Of a stretch of 64,000 bases of DNA, positions 15,939 to 24,516 are shown piece after piece (the stretch's first letter is position 1; every line of letters starts with the position of its first letter). The position numbers and the translations under genes are program-made. Source of the DNA: Acetobacter peroxydans (GTDB taxonomy: Bacteria > Pseudomonadota > Alphaproteobacteria > Acetobacterales > Acetobacteraceae); NCBI RefSeq assembly GCF_006539345.1, contig NZ_BJMV01000008.1, forward strand, positions 78,056-142,055, read 5' to 3'. The notes under the pieces are model-generated. The model ran no database searches. It was given only the letters and a program-made list of their open reading frames with translations, and was not told the origin of the DNA.

Positions 15939-18900
15939 TTACGCCTGCTTTTTACGCTCGCGTCCGTACAGCGCGGCATACAGGGTGGGCAGCACCAGCA
16001 ATGTCAGGAAGGTGCAGGAAACCAGCCCTCCGATCACCACGGTTGCCAGCGGCTTTTCCACCTCGGCTCCTTCGCTCATGGAAAAGGCCATGGGGAAAAA
16101 GCCAAGGCACGCCACCGTGGCCGTGGCCATGACAGGGCGGAAACGATCCCGGACAGCCGCAACAGCGGCCCGGAAAGGCGTTGCCCCTTCTTTCTTGAGA
16201 TCGCGCATATAGGACACCAGAACCAGACCGTTCATGGTGGCCACACCAAACAGGGCGATAAAGCCCACACCCGCCGAAATACTGAAGGGCAGCCCCCGCA
16301 GATAGAGAGCGAGAATACCGCCCGTGGCCGCAAACGGCAGGTTGACGAACACAAGGGCAGCCAACCCCAGTTCACCCAGCGCCATAACCAGCAGCAGAAA
16401 AATAAGCGCCAGCATGACCGGCACCACAATCTCCAGCCGGGCAACCGCAGTCTGGAGATTACGGAACTGACCGCTCCATTCGAGATAATAACCGGGGGGC
16501 AGCAACACGTGCGCGCGCACCGCCGCCTGTGCCGCCTGCACGAAGGAACTCAGGTCACGCCCGCGCACATTGGCCTGCACCATGCTCCGCCGCATCCCCT
16601 GTTCACGCCGGATGGCAGGCGGCCCGTCGTTGAGGATGATATGCGCGACCTGCGAGAGATCAATTGTCTTGTCATCACGGGTAATGATCGGCAGCGTGCG
16701 GATATCCTCCAGATTTTCACGCGCATCGGGCTGAAGGCGCACTTCTGTCGGGATCAACGCACCATCCACCACCACGGGCGGGCCATAATGGCCACCCAGC
16801 GCTTCTACCGCGTCGATGACGGAGGACGTTTCAACATTCATGCGCGCCGCAGCGGTGCGGTTCACATCAATATGCAGATAGGGAATAGTGCCAACATCCT
16901 GCGGCGCGACGTCCGCAGCCCCCGGCACCTTGCTCACGACATCCGCGATCCGGGCTGATAGCCGCGCCAGTTCCTTCAGGTCAGGCCCATACACACCAAT
17001 AGCGATCTGCGAGCGTACGCCAGAAAGCAGGTCATCCATACGCATCTGGATCGGCTGGCTCCAGTTATACAGCGAGCCGGGGTTATCGTGCATCAGGGCG
17101 GCGTTGAAGGCTTTCACCAGCCCTTCCTGCGTGGTGGCGGTCTTCCACTCATCGCGAGGCTTGAGCAGAATATAGGTATCACTCTGCTCGCCCCCCTGCG
17201 GATCTGTCGGAATGGACGCCGTGCCCGTAACGCTCACCACCGAGCGGATATCAGGAAAACGCCGCAGCGTGCGCTCTATGGCCTCCGCCGACCGCAGCGA
17301 CGCATCGAGCGAAATACCCGGCGGCCGCGTGGAGGTCACGATCAGGTCGCCTTCCTGCAACTGGGGAATGAACTCGCCCCCCAGCCGTGTCGCCAGCCCG
17401 CAACAAACCACCAGAAACATCAGCGCCACCCCCACGACCGCGCGCGTGTGCTTCATGCACCAGGCCGAGGCAGGCTGAAAGGCACGCCACAGAAACGCAA
17501 TGAAGCGCGTGTGGTGGGGGTCATCATGGGCGCGGTCGCGGGCCTCGTCCTTCTTGGCCGAGGCAGACCGCCCCGAGCCCAGCCAGACACACAGGGCAGG
17601 CACACAGACCAGCGAATAAATGAGCGAGGCCACAAGTGCGAGAATGACTGTTTCCGCCATGGGCCTGAACATGCGCCCTTCCACACCCTGCAAGGTCAGG
17701 ATGGGCAGATACACCATGGCAATGATCAGCACCGCGAACACAACCGGCCGCATGACACTACGTACGGTGTAAAGCACCGTCTGCATCAGGGGTTCAGCCG
17801 GCCTGCGCCTGTGTAGTACGTTCTCGACAATCACGAGCGAACTATCGACCACCATGCCGAAGTCGATCGCGCCCAGACTGAGCAGATTGGCCGAAATACC
17901 AAGGTGGTGCATACCCACCATGGCCACCACCAGCGAGAACGGAATGACGGAAATGATGATGATGGAGGCCCGGGCATCGCCAATAACCAGCAGCAGCACG
18001 GCCAGAACCAGAAACGCCCCTACCACCAGGTTTTCGCGCACGGTATCAACGGTTTTGGCAGTCAGCACCGCGCGGCTGTAATAGGGCTCCAGCGTCACGC
18101 CTTCGGGCAGGGTCGCCTGAATCTGCGGCAGTTCACGGCTGAGGGCAGCCAGTGTCGCCCGTGCGCTGGCTCCCTGCTGGAGCAGCACGACCGCACTCAC
18201 GATCTCGCCGTTGCCATCCCGCGTCACGCCCCCCAGACGCGGGCGGCGACCTTTGCGCACCGTGCCGATATCGCGCATGTGAATCACGGCGCCATTCGGC
18301 CCGCTTTTGACCTGCACCTCGCCCAGTTCGTTCAGATCGTCGATCAGGGAGCGGCCGACAATAACGTGCTGTTCGTCGTTATGTTCGATCCATGCGCCAC
18401 CCGCCACCTCGTTCCCCGTATCCAGCGCGTGGAACACATCGGTCACGGACACCTTGTACTGCCGCAGCGCCTCGGGATTTATGGCGACCTCATAGGTCTG
18501 CGAAGCGCCACCATTGACGTTGACATCCACCACCCCATCCACCAAACGCAGACGGGGCACCACATCCCAGACCATCAGGCGGTTGAGGTCTTCGAGCGTC
18601 TGCTCCTTGCCCTTGATCTGAAGGTGCAGAATTTCACCCATGCCGGTAGCCAGGGGGCCGAGATCAATACTGAGCCCCGGCACGCTCACGCTGTCACGCG
18701 CCAGAGGCAGCCGCTGCACCACCATCTCGCGGTCACGGTAAATATCCGTACCTTCATCAAACTGCAGGTACAGCACAGCAACGCCCGTGCGCGAAACCGA
18801 GCGCATACCGCTCAGCCCCACCACACCAGACATCACTTTTTCAATCGGGGCGGTAACGAGTTTTTCGACTTCTTCCGTTGCAAGACCCGGGGCCTGAACT

Positions 18901-19043
18901 GTTACCAGCACCTGCGTGGGTGAAATATCGGGCACGGGCTCGACCGGCAGGCTCCACAGATCGGCCAGCCCGGCCACCATCAGCAAACCCACAACGCAGA
19001 ACAGGAAAACCCGTTTTTCGATAAACCAGCGGAAAAACGCCAT
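15939..19043 (-). CDS. czcA: Heavy-metal efflux RND transporter, CzcA/CusA family
   Basis: Inner-membrane proton-driven pump of 1034 residues, the full length for HME-RND proteins. The membrane segment 4 motif GAIDFGMVVDSSLVIVEN keeps the Asp-Asp-Glu set (D-x5-D-x6-E) known to be needed for proton coupling and metal transport in CzcA (Asp402, Asp408, Glu415 there). This pattern is closer to CzcA/NccA than to CusA, suggesting divalent cations such as Zn, Co, Cd or Ni, but substrate cannot be assigned firmly. It is the third gene of an outer-membrane factor, adaptor, pump operon, starting 3 bases after the adaptor stop. Confidence 0.92.
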   Translation of the reverse strand: MAFFRWFIEKRVFLFCVVGLLMVAGLADLWSLPVEPVPDISPTQVLVTVQAPGLATEEVEKLVTAPIEKVMSGVVGLSGMRSVSRTGVAVLYLQFDEGTDIYRDREMVVQRLPLARDSVSVPGLSIDLGPLATGMGEILHLQIKGKEQTLEDLNRLMVWDVVPRLRLVDGVVDVNVNGGASQTYEVAINPEALRQYKVSVTDVFHALDTGNEVAGGAWIEHNDEQHVIVGRSLIDDLNELGEVQVKSGPNGAVIHMRDIGTVRKGRRPRLGGVTRDGNGEIVSAVVLLQQGASARATLAALSRELPQIQATLPEGVTLEPYYSRAVLTAKTVDTVRENLVVGAFLVLAVLLLVIGDARASIIIISVIPFSLVVAMVGMHHLGISANLLSLGAIDFGMVVDSSLVIVENVLHRRRPAEPLMQTVLYTVRSVMRPVVFAVLIIAMVYLPILTLQGVEGRMFRPMAETVILALVASLIYSLVCVPALCVWLGSGRSASAKKDEARDRAHDDPHHTRFIAFLWRAFQPASAWCMKHTRAVVGVALMFLVVCCGLATRLGGEFIPQLQEGDLIVTSTRPPGISLDASLRSAEAIERTLRRFPDIRSVVSVTGTASIPTDPQGGEQSDTYILLKPRDEWKTATTQEGLVKAFNAALMHDNPGSLYNWSQPIQMRMDDLLSGVRSQIAIGVYGPDLKELARLSARIADVVSKVPGAADVAPQDVGTIPYLHIDVNRTAAARMNVETSSVIDAVEALGGHYGPPVVVDGALIPTEVRLQPDARENLEDIRTLPIITRDDKTIDLSQVAHIILNDGPPAIRREQGMRRSMVQANVRGRDLSSFVQAAQAAVRAHVLLPPGYYLEWSGQFRNLQTAVARLEIVVPVMLALIFLLLVMALGELGLAALVFVNLPFAATGGILALYLRGLPFSISAGVGFIALFGVATMNGLVLVSYMRDLKKEGATPFRAAVAAVRDRFRPVMATATVACLGFFPMAFSMSEGAEVEKPLATVVIGGLVSCTFLTLLVLPTLYAALYGRERKKQA

Positions 19044-19046
19044 GAA

Positions 19047-20255
19047 CTAGTCTGCCCCGCTCTGGGTGGAAAGAATGACCTGCGATTTCAGAACGAAGCT
19101 ACCCTGTGTCACCACGGTTTCACCGGCCTTGACGCCACGCAGCAGGACGATATTGCCATCCAGCGAAGGCCCCGTTTCCACCGGGCGCACGGCGTAACGC
19201 CCCGGCGCTGCCCGCACGAACACCACAGGCTGGCCATTCAGCGTCTGCACCGCGGCCTCCGGCACGATCATGCCCTTGACCTCATTACGAAAAAACAGCC
19301 TCGTGCGCACCAACATGCCGGGCTTGAGCCTGTTAGCGGGATTGGCCAGCAGACTACGCACCAGAACATGCTGGGTGCCGGGGTCCACGCTGCCTTCCAC
19401 CGCGTCCACCCGCGACACCAGCGGCGGCTCGCCCTCGACAATCCACGTGTACTGCCTGTTGCCCACCAGCACACTACGGGCATCGACATCGTTCACCTGC
19501 GACACCACCCAGACATGCGACAGATCATCCACCTCGATCGGGGGCGGTCCGCCGGCTGTCATATCCTGCCCGCTCACCACGGACACGTGGCTCACCACAC
19601 CGTCGATAGGCGACACCACGATAGACTGCCCGCCCTCCACCTTTTCCATGCCGGAACTGTAGCGCCGCACATGCTCGGAGGCGCGACGGGCATCGGCCTC
19701 ACGCTCCTGCACCAATGCGCGCGCCGCACGCCAGGCTTCCTCCCGCCGCTCGACCTCGCCTACAGACAGCGCGCCCCCCTTGAGCTGCTGGCCACGTTCA
19801 TAAAGCTGGCGGGCATTGCGCTCTTCCGCCCGTGCGGCGCGGAGGGACGCTTCGTCCGAGGTGTTCTGGAATGTTTCGTCCCGCAGGGTGAAGTTCTCAT
19901 ACGTCAGCAGTGGCTGCCCTTTGCGCACGATCTGCCCCGGCACCACCGCTACGGAAATAACGCGTCCATCGCCCACCGGGCGGATACGCACAATGCGCCG
20001 CTCATCCGCCGCGACATAGGCAGGGGCATCCGTATGGCGCGGCAGGCTGCCCGCAACGGCCGTGGCGGTATGGATATCCTCAGCCTGCAGGGCTTCGTCT
20101 GAAATATCCACCAGCACCGGTGCCGCCACCGCAGCCCCCGCCAAAGCTGGTTTGGCAGAAGGTGTCTGCGCCCGCCCCGCAGACATGGCAACGCAGGAGA
20201 ACAACACGCCAGAAAGCAAACAGGGAGCCAGCCGCCGAAACGCTCTGAAAGTCAT
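19047..20255 (-). CDS. czcB: RND efflux periplasmic adaptor, CzcB/CusB-like
   Basis: Membrane fusion protein of 402 residues. A signal peptide (basic start, hydrophobic core, cleavage near SAGRAQ) is followed by the barrel-sandwich halves flanking a helical hairpin (about 130-200) and the VVSPIDGVVSHVSVVSGQ lipoyl-like segment. It bridges the pump to the outer-membrane channel. No Met-rich N-terminal copper site typical of CusB is obvious. The start overlaps the preceding gene's stop (ATGA). Confidence 0.9.
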   Translation of the reverse strand: MTFRAFRRLAPCLLSGVLFSCVAMSAGRAQTPSAKPALAGAAVAAPVLVDISDEALQAEDIHTATAVAGSLPRHTDAPAYVAADERRIVRIRPVGDGRVISVAVVPGQIVRKGQPLLTYENFTLRDETFQNTSDEASLRAARAEERNARQLYERGQQLKGGALSVGEVERREEAWRAARALVQEREADARRASEHVRRYSSGMEKVEGGQSIVVSPIDGVVSHVSVVSGQDMTAGGPPPIEVDDLSHVWVVSQVNDVDARSVLVGNRQYTWIVEGEPPLVSRVDAVEGSVDPGTQHVLVRSLLANPANRLKPGMLVRTRLFFRNEVKGMIVPEAAVQTLNGQPVVFVRAAPGRYAVRPVETGPSLDGNIVLLRGVKAGETVVTQGSFVLKSQVILSTQSGAD

Positions 20256-21565
20256 GGGGTCTGCCCTGTCATAAGAATGATACGCGCAATCGTCGTGCGC
20301 ATGGTGGCTTCAGCCTGGGCCTGCCGGTTCGCCGCATCAAGGGCAGTACGACGCGCGCGCAGATATTCCACCAAAGGGAGCTCGCCCGCCTTCCATGCGC
20401 GGGAAAGGTCAGAGGCGCGCAAGTCTGACTGCTCCTGCCCCAGCCGGGCATGTCTCATCTGCGCAGCCGCGGCGGCAAGCTGGGCGCGCAGTTGGCGGTA
20501 TTCGGCCAAGACCTTGCGGTGCGCGAGAGTTTTATCAGCCTCCGCACGGCTGACCGCCTGCATTTCCTTCATGACCATGGGCGTGTTCACGGCCTCACTG
20601 GGCAGTTCCACCTGAAACTGCACGCCTATCTGCGTATCCCACGGGCTGGCATACTGCTCCTGCCGGCTGAGCATGACCCCCACCTGCGGGTTGGGCATAT
20701 AGGAATGCCGCGCGACGCTGTAGGAGGCCTGTGCCTTTTTCAACTGTGCCTCCGCAAGTTTGATCCGCGGGTCCTGCTCTACATCAAGCTGATAGCCATC
20801 ACGCGCCAGCCGCCGTCCATCCATGGATGAAAGATCAGGCAGCGTGTCGCGCCCCGTCAGTGTCTCCAACTCGGCACGGACACCTTCGAGTTGCTGCCCC
20901 ATATCCGCGAGCGTGCCGTCAACATCCGCCTTTTCCGCCACAGCAGCCTCATGGTCGGCCCCGGAGATTTCGCCCGCCGCCCACGCGTGTTCCACGTCCT
21001 GAGTGGTCTGTTCCAATACATGACTGACCGCGGAGAGATTGTTCAGCCGCGCGGAGAGAACAGCCCCCTGCCCCGCCAGATCCACCACCCGCACCGCCAT
21101 GGCCAACCGTTGCACCTGCATCTGCCAGTTGGTGACTTTTTCATCCGCTTTCGCGGCATTTTCCGTGGCTGTGCCCTGCCCCGGCAGCCAGAGCGGCACG
21201 CTAATACTACCCTGGTAGGTCGTGTAACCCACCTTGCTGCCTATAAAGTGGTCGTCATAATACTGGCCGCTTACGATCGGCCCGCCGGGAAACCACGACC
21301 GCGCGGCCGAAGCACGCCGCCGGGCTGAAGTGTTATCCGCCATGTAGGCACGCTGTTCGGGGTCGGCCGCCCAAGCCGCAAGAATGGCATCATGCAGGCT
21401 GACCGGGCCTGAAGCAGCCGCGGGAACCGCTGCCGTAACACTGGCTGTTAGACCTGCGGAAGCTGCATAAAGTTTCGACTCCGAAACGCATAGAAGAAAG
21501 GAGGAGACTCCAACCGCACCTACAAAACGCCATGACAGGGCCGGAAACAAAGACGGACATCGCAC
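20252..21565 (-). CDS. czcC: RND efflux outer membrane factor, CzcC/TolC family
   Basis: Outer-membrane efflux protein of 437 residues with a signal peptide and two long helical repeats (residues about 60-260 and 270-437) rich in Ala, Gln and Glu as in TolC-type trimeric channels. It is the first gene of the operon, so order is czcC-czcB-czcA. The only strong in-frame start is GTG at 21565, with a weak Shine-Dalgarno. The spacer upstream is AT-rich and divergent to the next gene. Confidence 0.88.
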   Translation of the reverse strand: MRCPSLFPALSWRFVGAVGVSSFLLCVSESKLYAASAGLTASVTAAVPAAASGPVSLHDAILAAWAADPEQRAYMADNTSARRRASAARSWFPGGPIVSGQYYDDHFIGSKVGYTTYQGSISVPLWLPGQGTATENAAKADEKVTNWQMQVQRLAMAVRVVDLAGQGAVLSARLNNLSAVSHVLEQTTQDVEHAWAAGEISGADHEAAVAEKADVDGTLADMGQQLEGVRAELETLTGRDTLPDLSSMDGRRLARDGYQLDVEQDPRIKLAEAQLKKAQASYSVARHSYMPNPQVGVMLSRQEQYASPWDTQIGVQFQVELPSEAVNTPMVMKEMQAVSRAEADKTLAHRKVLAEYRQLRAQLAAAAAQMRHARLGQEQSDLRASDLSRAWKAGELPLVEYLRARRTALDAANRQAQAEATMRTTIARIILMTGQTP

Positions 21566-21694
21566 GAGAGCAGAACCACCCTTGGAATTGTTGCAAACCA
21601 GTACAAAAACAAATTAGACCGGACAGATGACGGCTATATGAACAAAAACTTTATAAAAAAAAATTCATATTGTCACCCTGCAATTCCAATTGCC

Positions 21695-21724
21695 TTGAAC
21701 GAGCATCTCCGGCTTCAATATATA
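21695..21724 (+). promoter_or_regulatory. Candidate sigma-70-type promoter for the secreted-protein gene
   Basis: TTGAAC at 21695-21700 and TATATA at 21719-21724 with an 18-base spacer, 44 bases before the next gene's ATG. The surrounding intergenic spacer (21566-21767) is much more AT-rich than neighbouring genes. Sequence match only. Confidence 0.45.
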
Positions 21725-21767
21725 CATTAGGAGAATAACCCCAAGGGGATCTTAGGAGCGCAACGCC

Positions 21768-22292
21768 ATGACGGAAGAAAGAGAGTGTAAACGCTTTGGC
21801 GTAACTCTCCTGTTTTCGGCCTTTGTGCTTTCGTCTGCCCTGCTTGCTGGCACGCCTCCTGCGGCAGCGCAGGACTATAAGATGACCTGCCCGAACGAGC
21901 ACAAAACCATGCGCCTGTCAGTTTCGGGCAATTATCATGGTTATCCTTTCTCCGAAGTGGAAAAAGTGGCGCTACAAAGCGTTGCCTGCCCGGACGACCC
22001 TGCGTCTCGCAAGGCGCTGCGTGAGCTCGCTGCCCAGAACCTTGAGGTCAATGTCACGATCCAGCGTTATGGCGGACAGACCCTGCGCGGCTTTGTGGCT
22101 ATTACACTTCGTTCCGGTGGAGTAACAATTTCCAGCAGTTCGTCCTCGCTGTCGCAGTTCGCCAACAGTCTGCCACCCAGTTCCCTGAGTGATAATATTT
22201 ACACCACCATCCAGCGCGTATGGGATAATCTGGAATACCTGCAGGAACAGAATTCCACACCCACACAAAAAGCGCTCGGCCACGTCTCATAA
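21768..22292 (+). CDS. Secreted protein of unknown function
   Basis: A 174-residue protein not recognised as any family. A basic start followed by a hydrophobic stretch and a cleavage-like PPAAAQ at about 30-35 indicates a Sec signal peptide. The mature part has two cysteines (in MTCPNEH and VACPDDP) that could form a disulfide, a stretch of six serines, and a C-terminal helical region. AGGAG sits 9 bases before the ATG. It is a single-gene unit between the czc operon and the ferritin-like gene, transcribed divergently from czcC, so a metal-related role is possible but unsupported. Confidence 0.75.
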   Translation: MTEERECKRFGVTLLFSAFVLSSALLAGTPPAAAQDYKMTCPNEHKTMRLSVSGNYHGYPFSEVEKVALQSVACPDDPASRKALRELAAQNLEVNVTIQRYGGQTLRGFVAITLRSGGVTISSSSSSLSQFANSLPPSSLSDNIYTTIQRVWDNLEYLQEQNSTPTQKALGHVS

Positions 22293-22503
22293 ATACGGGC
22301 TGGTTTTATCAACCAGCGGCCTCGGTTACGCACAATATCCGCGCCGACAACGAAGCCACGCTGTATCGGCGCGTTATCAGCATAAAAGACCGCAGAGCCC
22401 ACGGCGAGTGACAGAATTATGTCACGCATGGCCTCACCGATCATCGTGGCGAATATGCGTCTGCGCATTGCCATACCGGCGCACCAGCCGCACCATAAAA
22501 AAA

Positions 22504-22537
22504 ACGGCCCTCCCTTTTTACAGGGAAGGCCGTTTTT
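22504..22537. terminator. Bidirectional terminator-like hairpin
   Basis: Stem ACGGCC-c-TCCCT (22504-22515) pairs with AGGGA-a-GGCCGT (22522-22533) around a 6-base loop, flanked by a run of A on the left and T on the right. It lies between the convergent secreted-protein gene and the ferritin-like gene and could end both transcripts. The rest of 22293-22562 shows no convincing gene. Confidence 0.75.
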
Positions 22538-22562
22538 CACTTACGGACAGACCGGAAACGGC

Positions 22563-23567
22563 TCAGCGCCGGTTGGCCTTGACCATTCCACTGGCAAATT
22601 CCCAGCAACGCCCGGCCCCACGCAATACCCGCGCAATGAAGGGTGCCGCCTTCGGGCGAAGCAGGCGTGAATCATAACCGGCAAACCGCCGGTCATCTTC
22701 CTGCAGGCACAGATCCATGAAATCAGGCAGGGTGATGTCGATATTGGCGACCTCCTTCGTGCCCGTCACGGTAAAATTGTTGTCCTGCGTATGAACCTGC
22801 CCTTTGTCATCCACCGTGCGAACAAGGCTGAGGCGCTCATAAATAAGGAAGCCCCAAACAGCCAAAACCTTGGCTTCGAAATAAGGACGACGCCACCACG
22901 GCATGGTGGCACGATACCAGGCCAACCAGTTGGCAAACAGCAGGATATGGCGACATTCCTCCTGCATGATCGGCTCGAACGTGTCTGTCAGTTCCTGCGG
23001 AAAGAACCCCGAACGCTTGGCCAGTTCGAACATGCCGAAAGCAAAAAAACTATCCACACATTCCGAAAAACCCGTAACAAGGTAAGCCCACTCGACATCC
23101 TTGGGCTCGATATACGGCGGTTCGGGTGCCATAGGAATGTTGTAGGCAGCCACCATTTTGGCCAGCACTTCCTTGTGCCGGTTTTCCTCCCACGCATTGC
23201 GCGAGATGGCGTCCTTGACATCAGGATCGTCAATCAGCGCCGCATAGGCAGCCATCCGCAGCCGGGCCTTGCCCTCGGTCTGCACGGCGATATCCCAGAT
23301 CGGCAGGGAGACGACCTTATGCAGTGTCGCCGGGTCGAGCTTGGGCCATGCGATGACGGAAGGCCGATACGGGTTGAACGTGTCACGGAACATGTCAGCC
23401 ATGGCACGCTTATGCGCATCGGACCCCGGCTTGAGTGGCCCCGTAACCGGGCTTCGCCAATGACGCGCACGAAAATCCGCCAGCTCGACCGCTTCTGCGT
23501 TCGGCGGCGGGGGCAGATCGTCCATGCTGTCGGGGAGTTTGGAATAAATCTCGCTCAGAGAACCCAT
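22563..23567 (-). CDS. Ferritin-like putative di-iron protein of unknown function
   Basis: A 334-residue protein with the pattern of a four-helix di-iron enzyme: Glu98, then Glu128-x2-His131 (in EENRH), Glu169 (in FSEC), then Glu204-x2-His207 (in EECRH). The spacing E-30-ExxH and E-35-ExxH resembles the carboxylate-bridged di-iron oxidases and desaturases. The C-terminal 80 residues lie outside this core. Start at 23567 is chosen (AGG about 10 bases upstream). It is likely cytoplasmic; substrate and reaction are unknown. It follows clpP on the same strand with a 144-base gap. Confidence 0.7.
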   Translation of the reverse strand: MGSLSEIYSKLPDSMDDLPPPPNAEAVELADFRARHWRSPVTGPLKPGSDAHKRAMADMFRDTFNPYRPSVIAWPKLDPATLHKVVSLPIWDIAVQTEGKARLRMAAYAALIDDPDVKDAISRNAWEENRHKEVLAKMVAAYNIPMAPEPPYIEPKDVEWAYLVTGFSECVDSFFAFGMFELAKRSGFFPQELTDTFEPIMQEECRHILLFANWLAWYRATMPWWRRPYFEAKVLAVWGFLIYERLSLVRTVDDKGQVHTQDNNFTVTGTKEVANIDITLPDFMDLCLQEDDRRFAGYDSRLLRPKAAPFIARVLRGAGRCWEFASGMVKANRR

Positions 23568-23711
23568 AGTGAGGAACCTGTCTTTATTGAGGAACCCCCG
23601 GCAGGTTGGCCCAACCCGAAGCAGCCGGACCACGCGAGAGGTTCATGACCCTAAACAGGCAGCACCTCCCCACCTTTTGACCGGCAGGGACGGCACCGCA
23701 CTGTTTCCGCC

Positions 23712-24389
23712 TTAGTGCAGATCAGAAAAGCGGGAAATGATCTTTGTCACTAAACCGTATTCTATGGCTTCGGAGGCGGACATCCAGTAATTGCGGTCCG
23801 TATCCTTGGCGATTTTCTCAAAGCTATGGCCGGTTTCCGCCGCAAAAATGCGGTTGAGCCGTTCGCGCATCTTGAGGATTTCGCGCGCTTCGATGTCGAT
23901 ATCCGTGGCAGGCCCACGCACGCCGCCCATCGGCTGGTGCAGCAGAAAGCGCGTATTGGGCAGGCAGAATCGACGGTCCTTGTGCCCGGCCGCGAAAATG
24001 AGTGCCCCGGCCGAAGCAACCCAGCCCGTGCCGATCAGGTTGACCGGAGCAATCGAATCGACAAAGCGGATCATGTCATGGATCGTGTCGCCACTTTCCA
24101 CATGCCCGCCGGGAGAATTGACGTAGACATTGATCGGCTTGTCAGATTCACCAGCCAGCGCAAGCAGGCGGCCTGTCACGTCACGGGCGATCTTGTCGTT
24201 GATCCCGCCGAAAATCAGCACCGTCCGCCGTTTAAAGAGCTTATGTTCCAGTTCGCCCTGCGGTGCGCCGGAAGACTTTTCCTCGGTTTCCTTTTCCGGG
24301 GTTTCGGGTTCGTCGTCCAGTCTGATGGCGTCACGGGAAAAAATACCCGGCATGGCTGTCTCCGCGCATTGTTCTGTGTCTGTGTTCAT
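23712..24389 (-). CDS. clpP: ClpP-family protease subunit, paralogue with Ser-His-Asn triad
   Basis: A 225-residue member of the ClpP serine protease family. The nucleophile Ser126 lies in VASAGAL and His151 in LLHQPMGG. The third member, Asp171 in the E. coli enzyme (ERDRFLS), aligns with Asn200 in TDRNYWMS. The N-terminal 50 residues are acidic and unlike the usual axial loop. The start has AGGA 8 bases upstream. No clpX follows, so this is probably a second ClpP acting with a paralogue, or a less active form (inference). The symbol only denotes the family. Confidence 0.85.
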   Translation of the reverse strand: MNTDTEQCAETAMPGIFSRDAIRLDDEPETPEKETEEKSSGAPQGELEHKLFKRRTVLIFGGINDKIARDVTGRLLALAGESDKPINVYVNSPGGHVESGDTIHDMIRFVDSIAPVNLIGTGWVASAGALIFAAGHKDRRFCLPNTRFLLHQPMGGVRGPATDIDIEAREILKMRERLNRIFAAETGHSFEKIAKDTDRNYWMSASEAIEYGLVTKIISRFSDLH

Positions 24390-24516
24390 TATTCTATCCT
24401 GCGCCGCTGTCGCCTGCCTGCCAAGGGGCAATCACGCGGCGTCTCGCCACGGGTTGGGGAAAAGGCTAAGGTGCGGGCCGTTTCCGCCCGCGTTACCATG
24501 GAGCACGCGCCCGACC

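Noticed and set aside
22199..22540. Minus-strand frame of 113 codons with a short hydrophobic segment
   Set aside because: It spans the terminator hairpin and overlaps the 3' end of the secreted-protein gene on the other strand; no good ribosome site.
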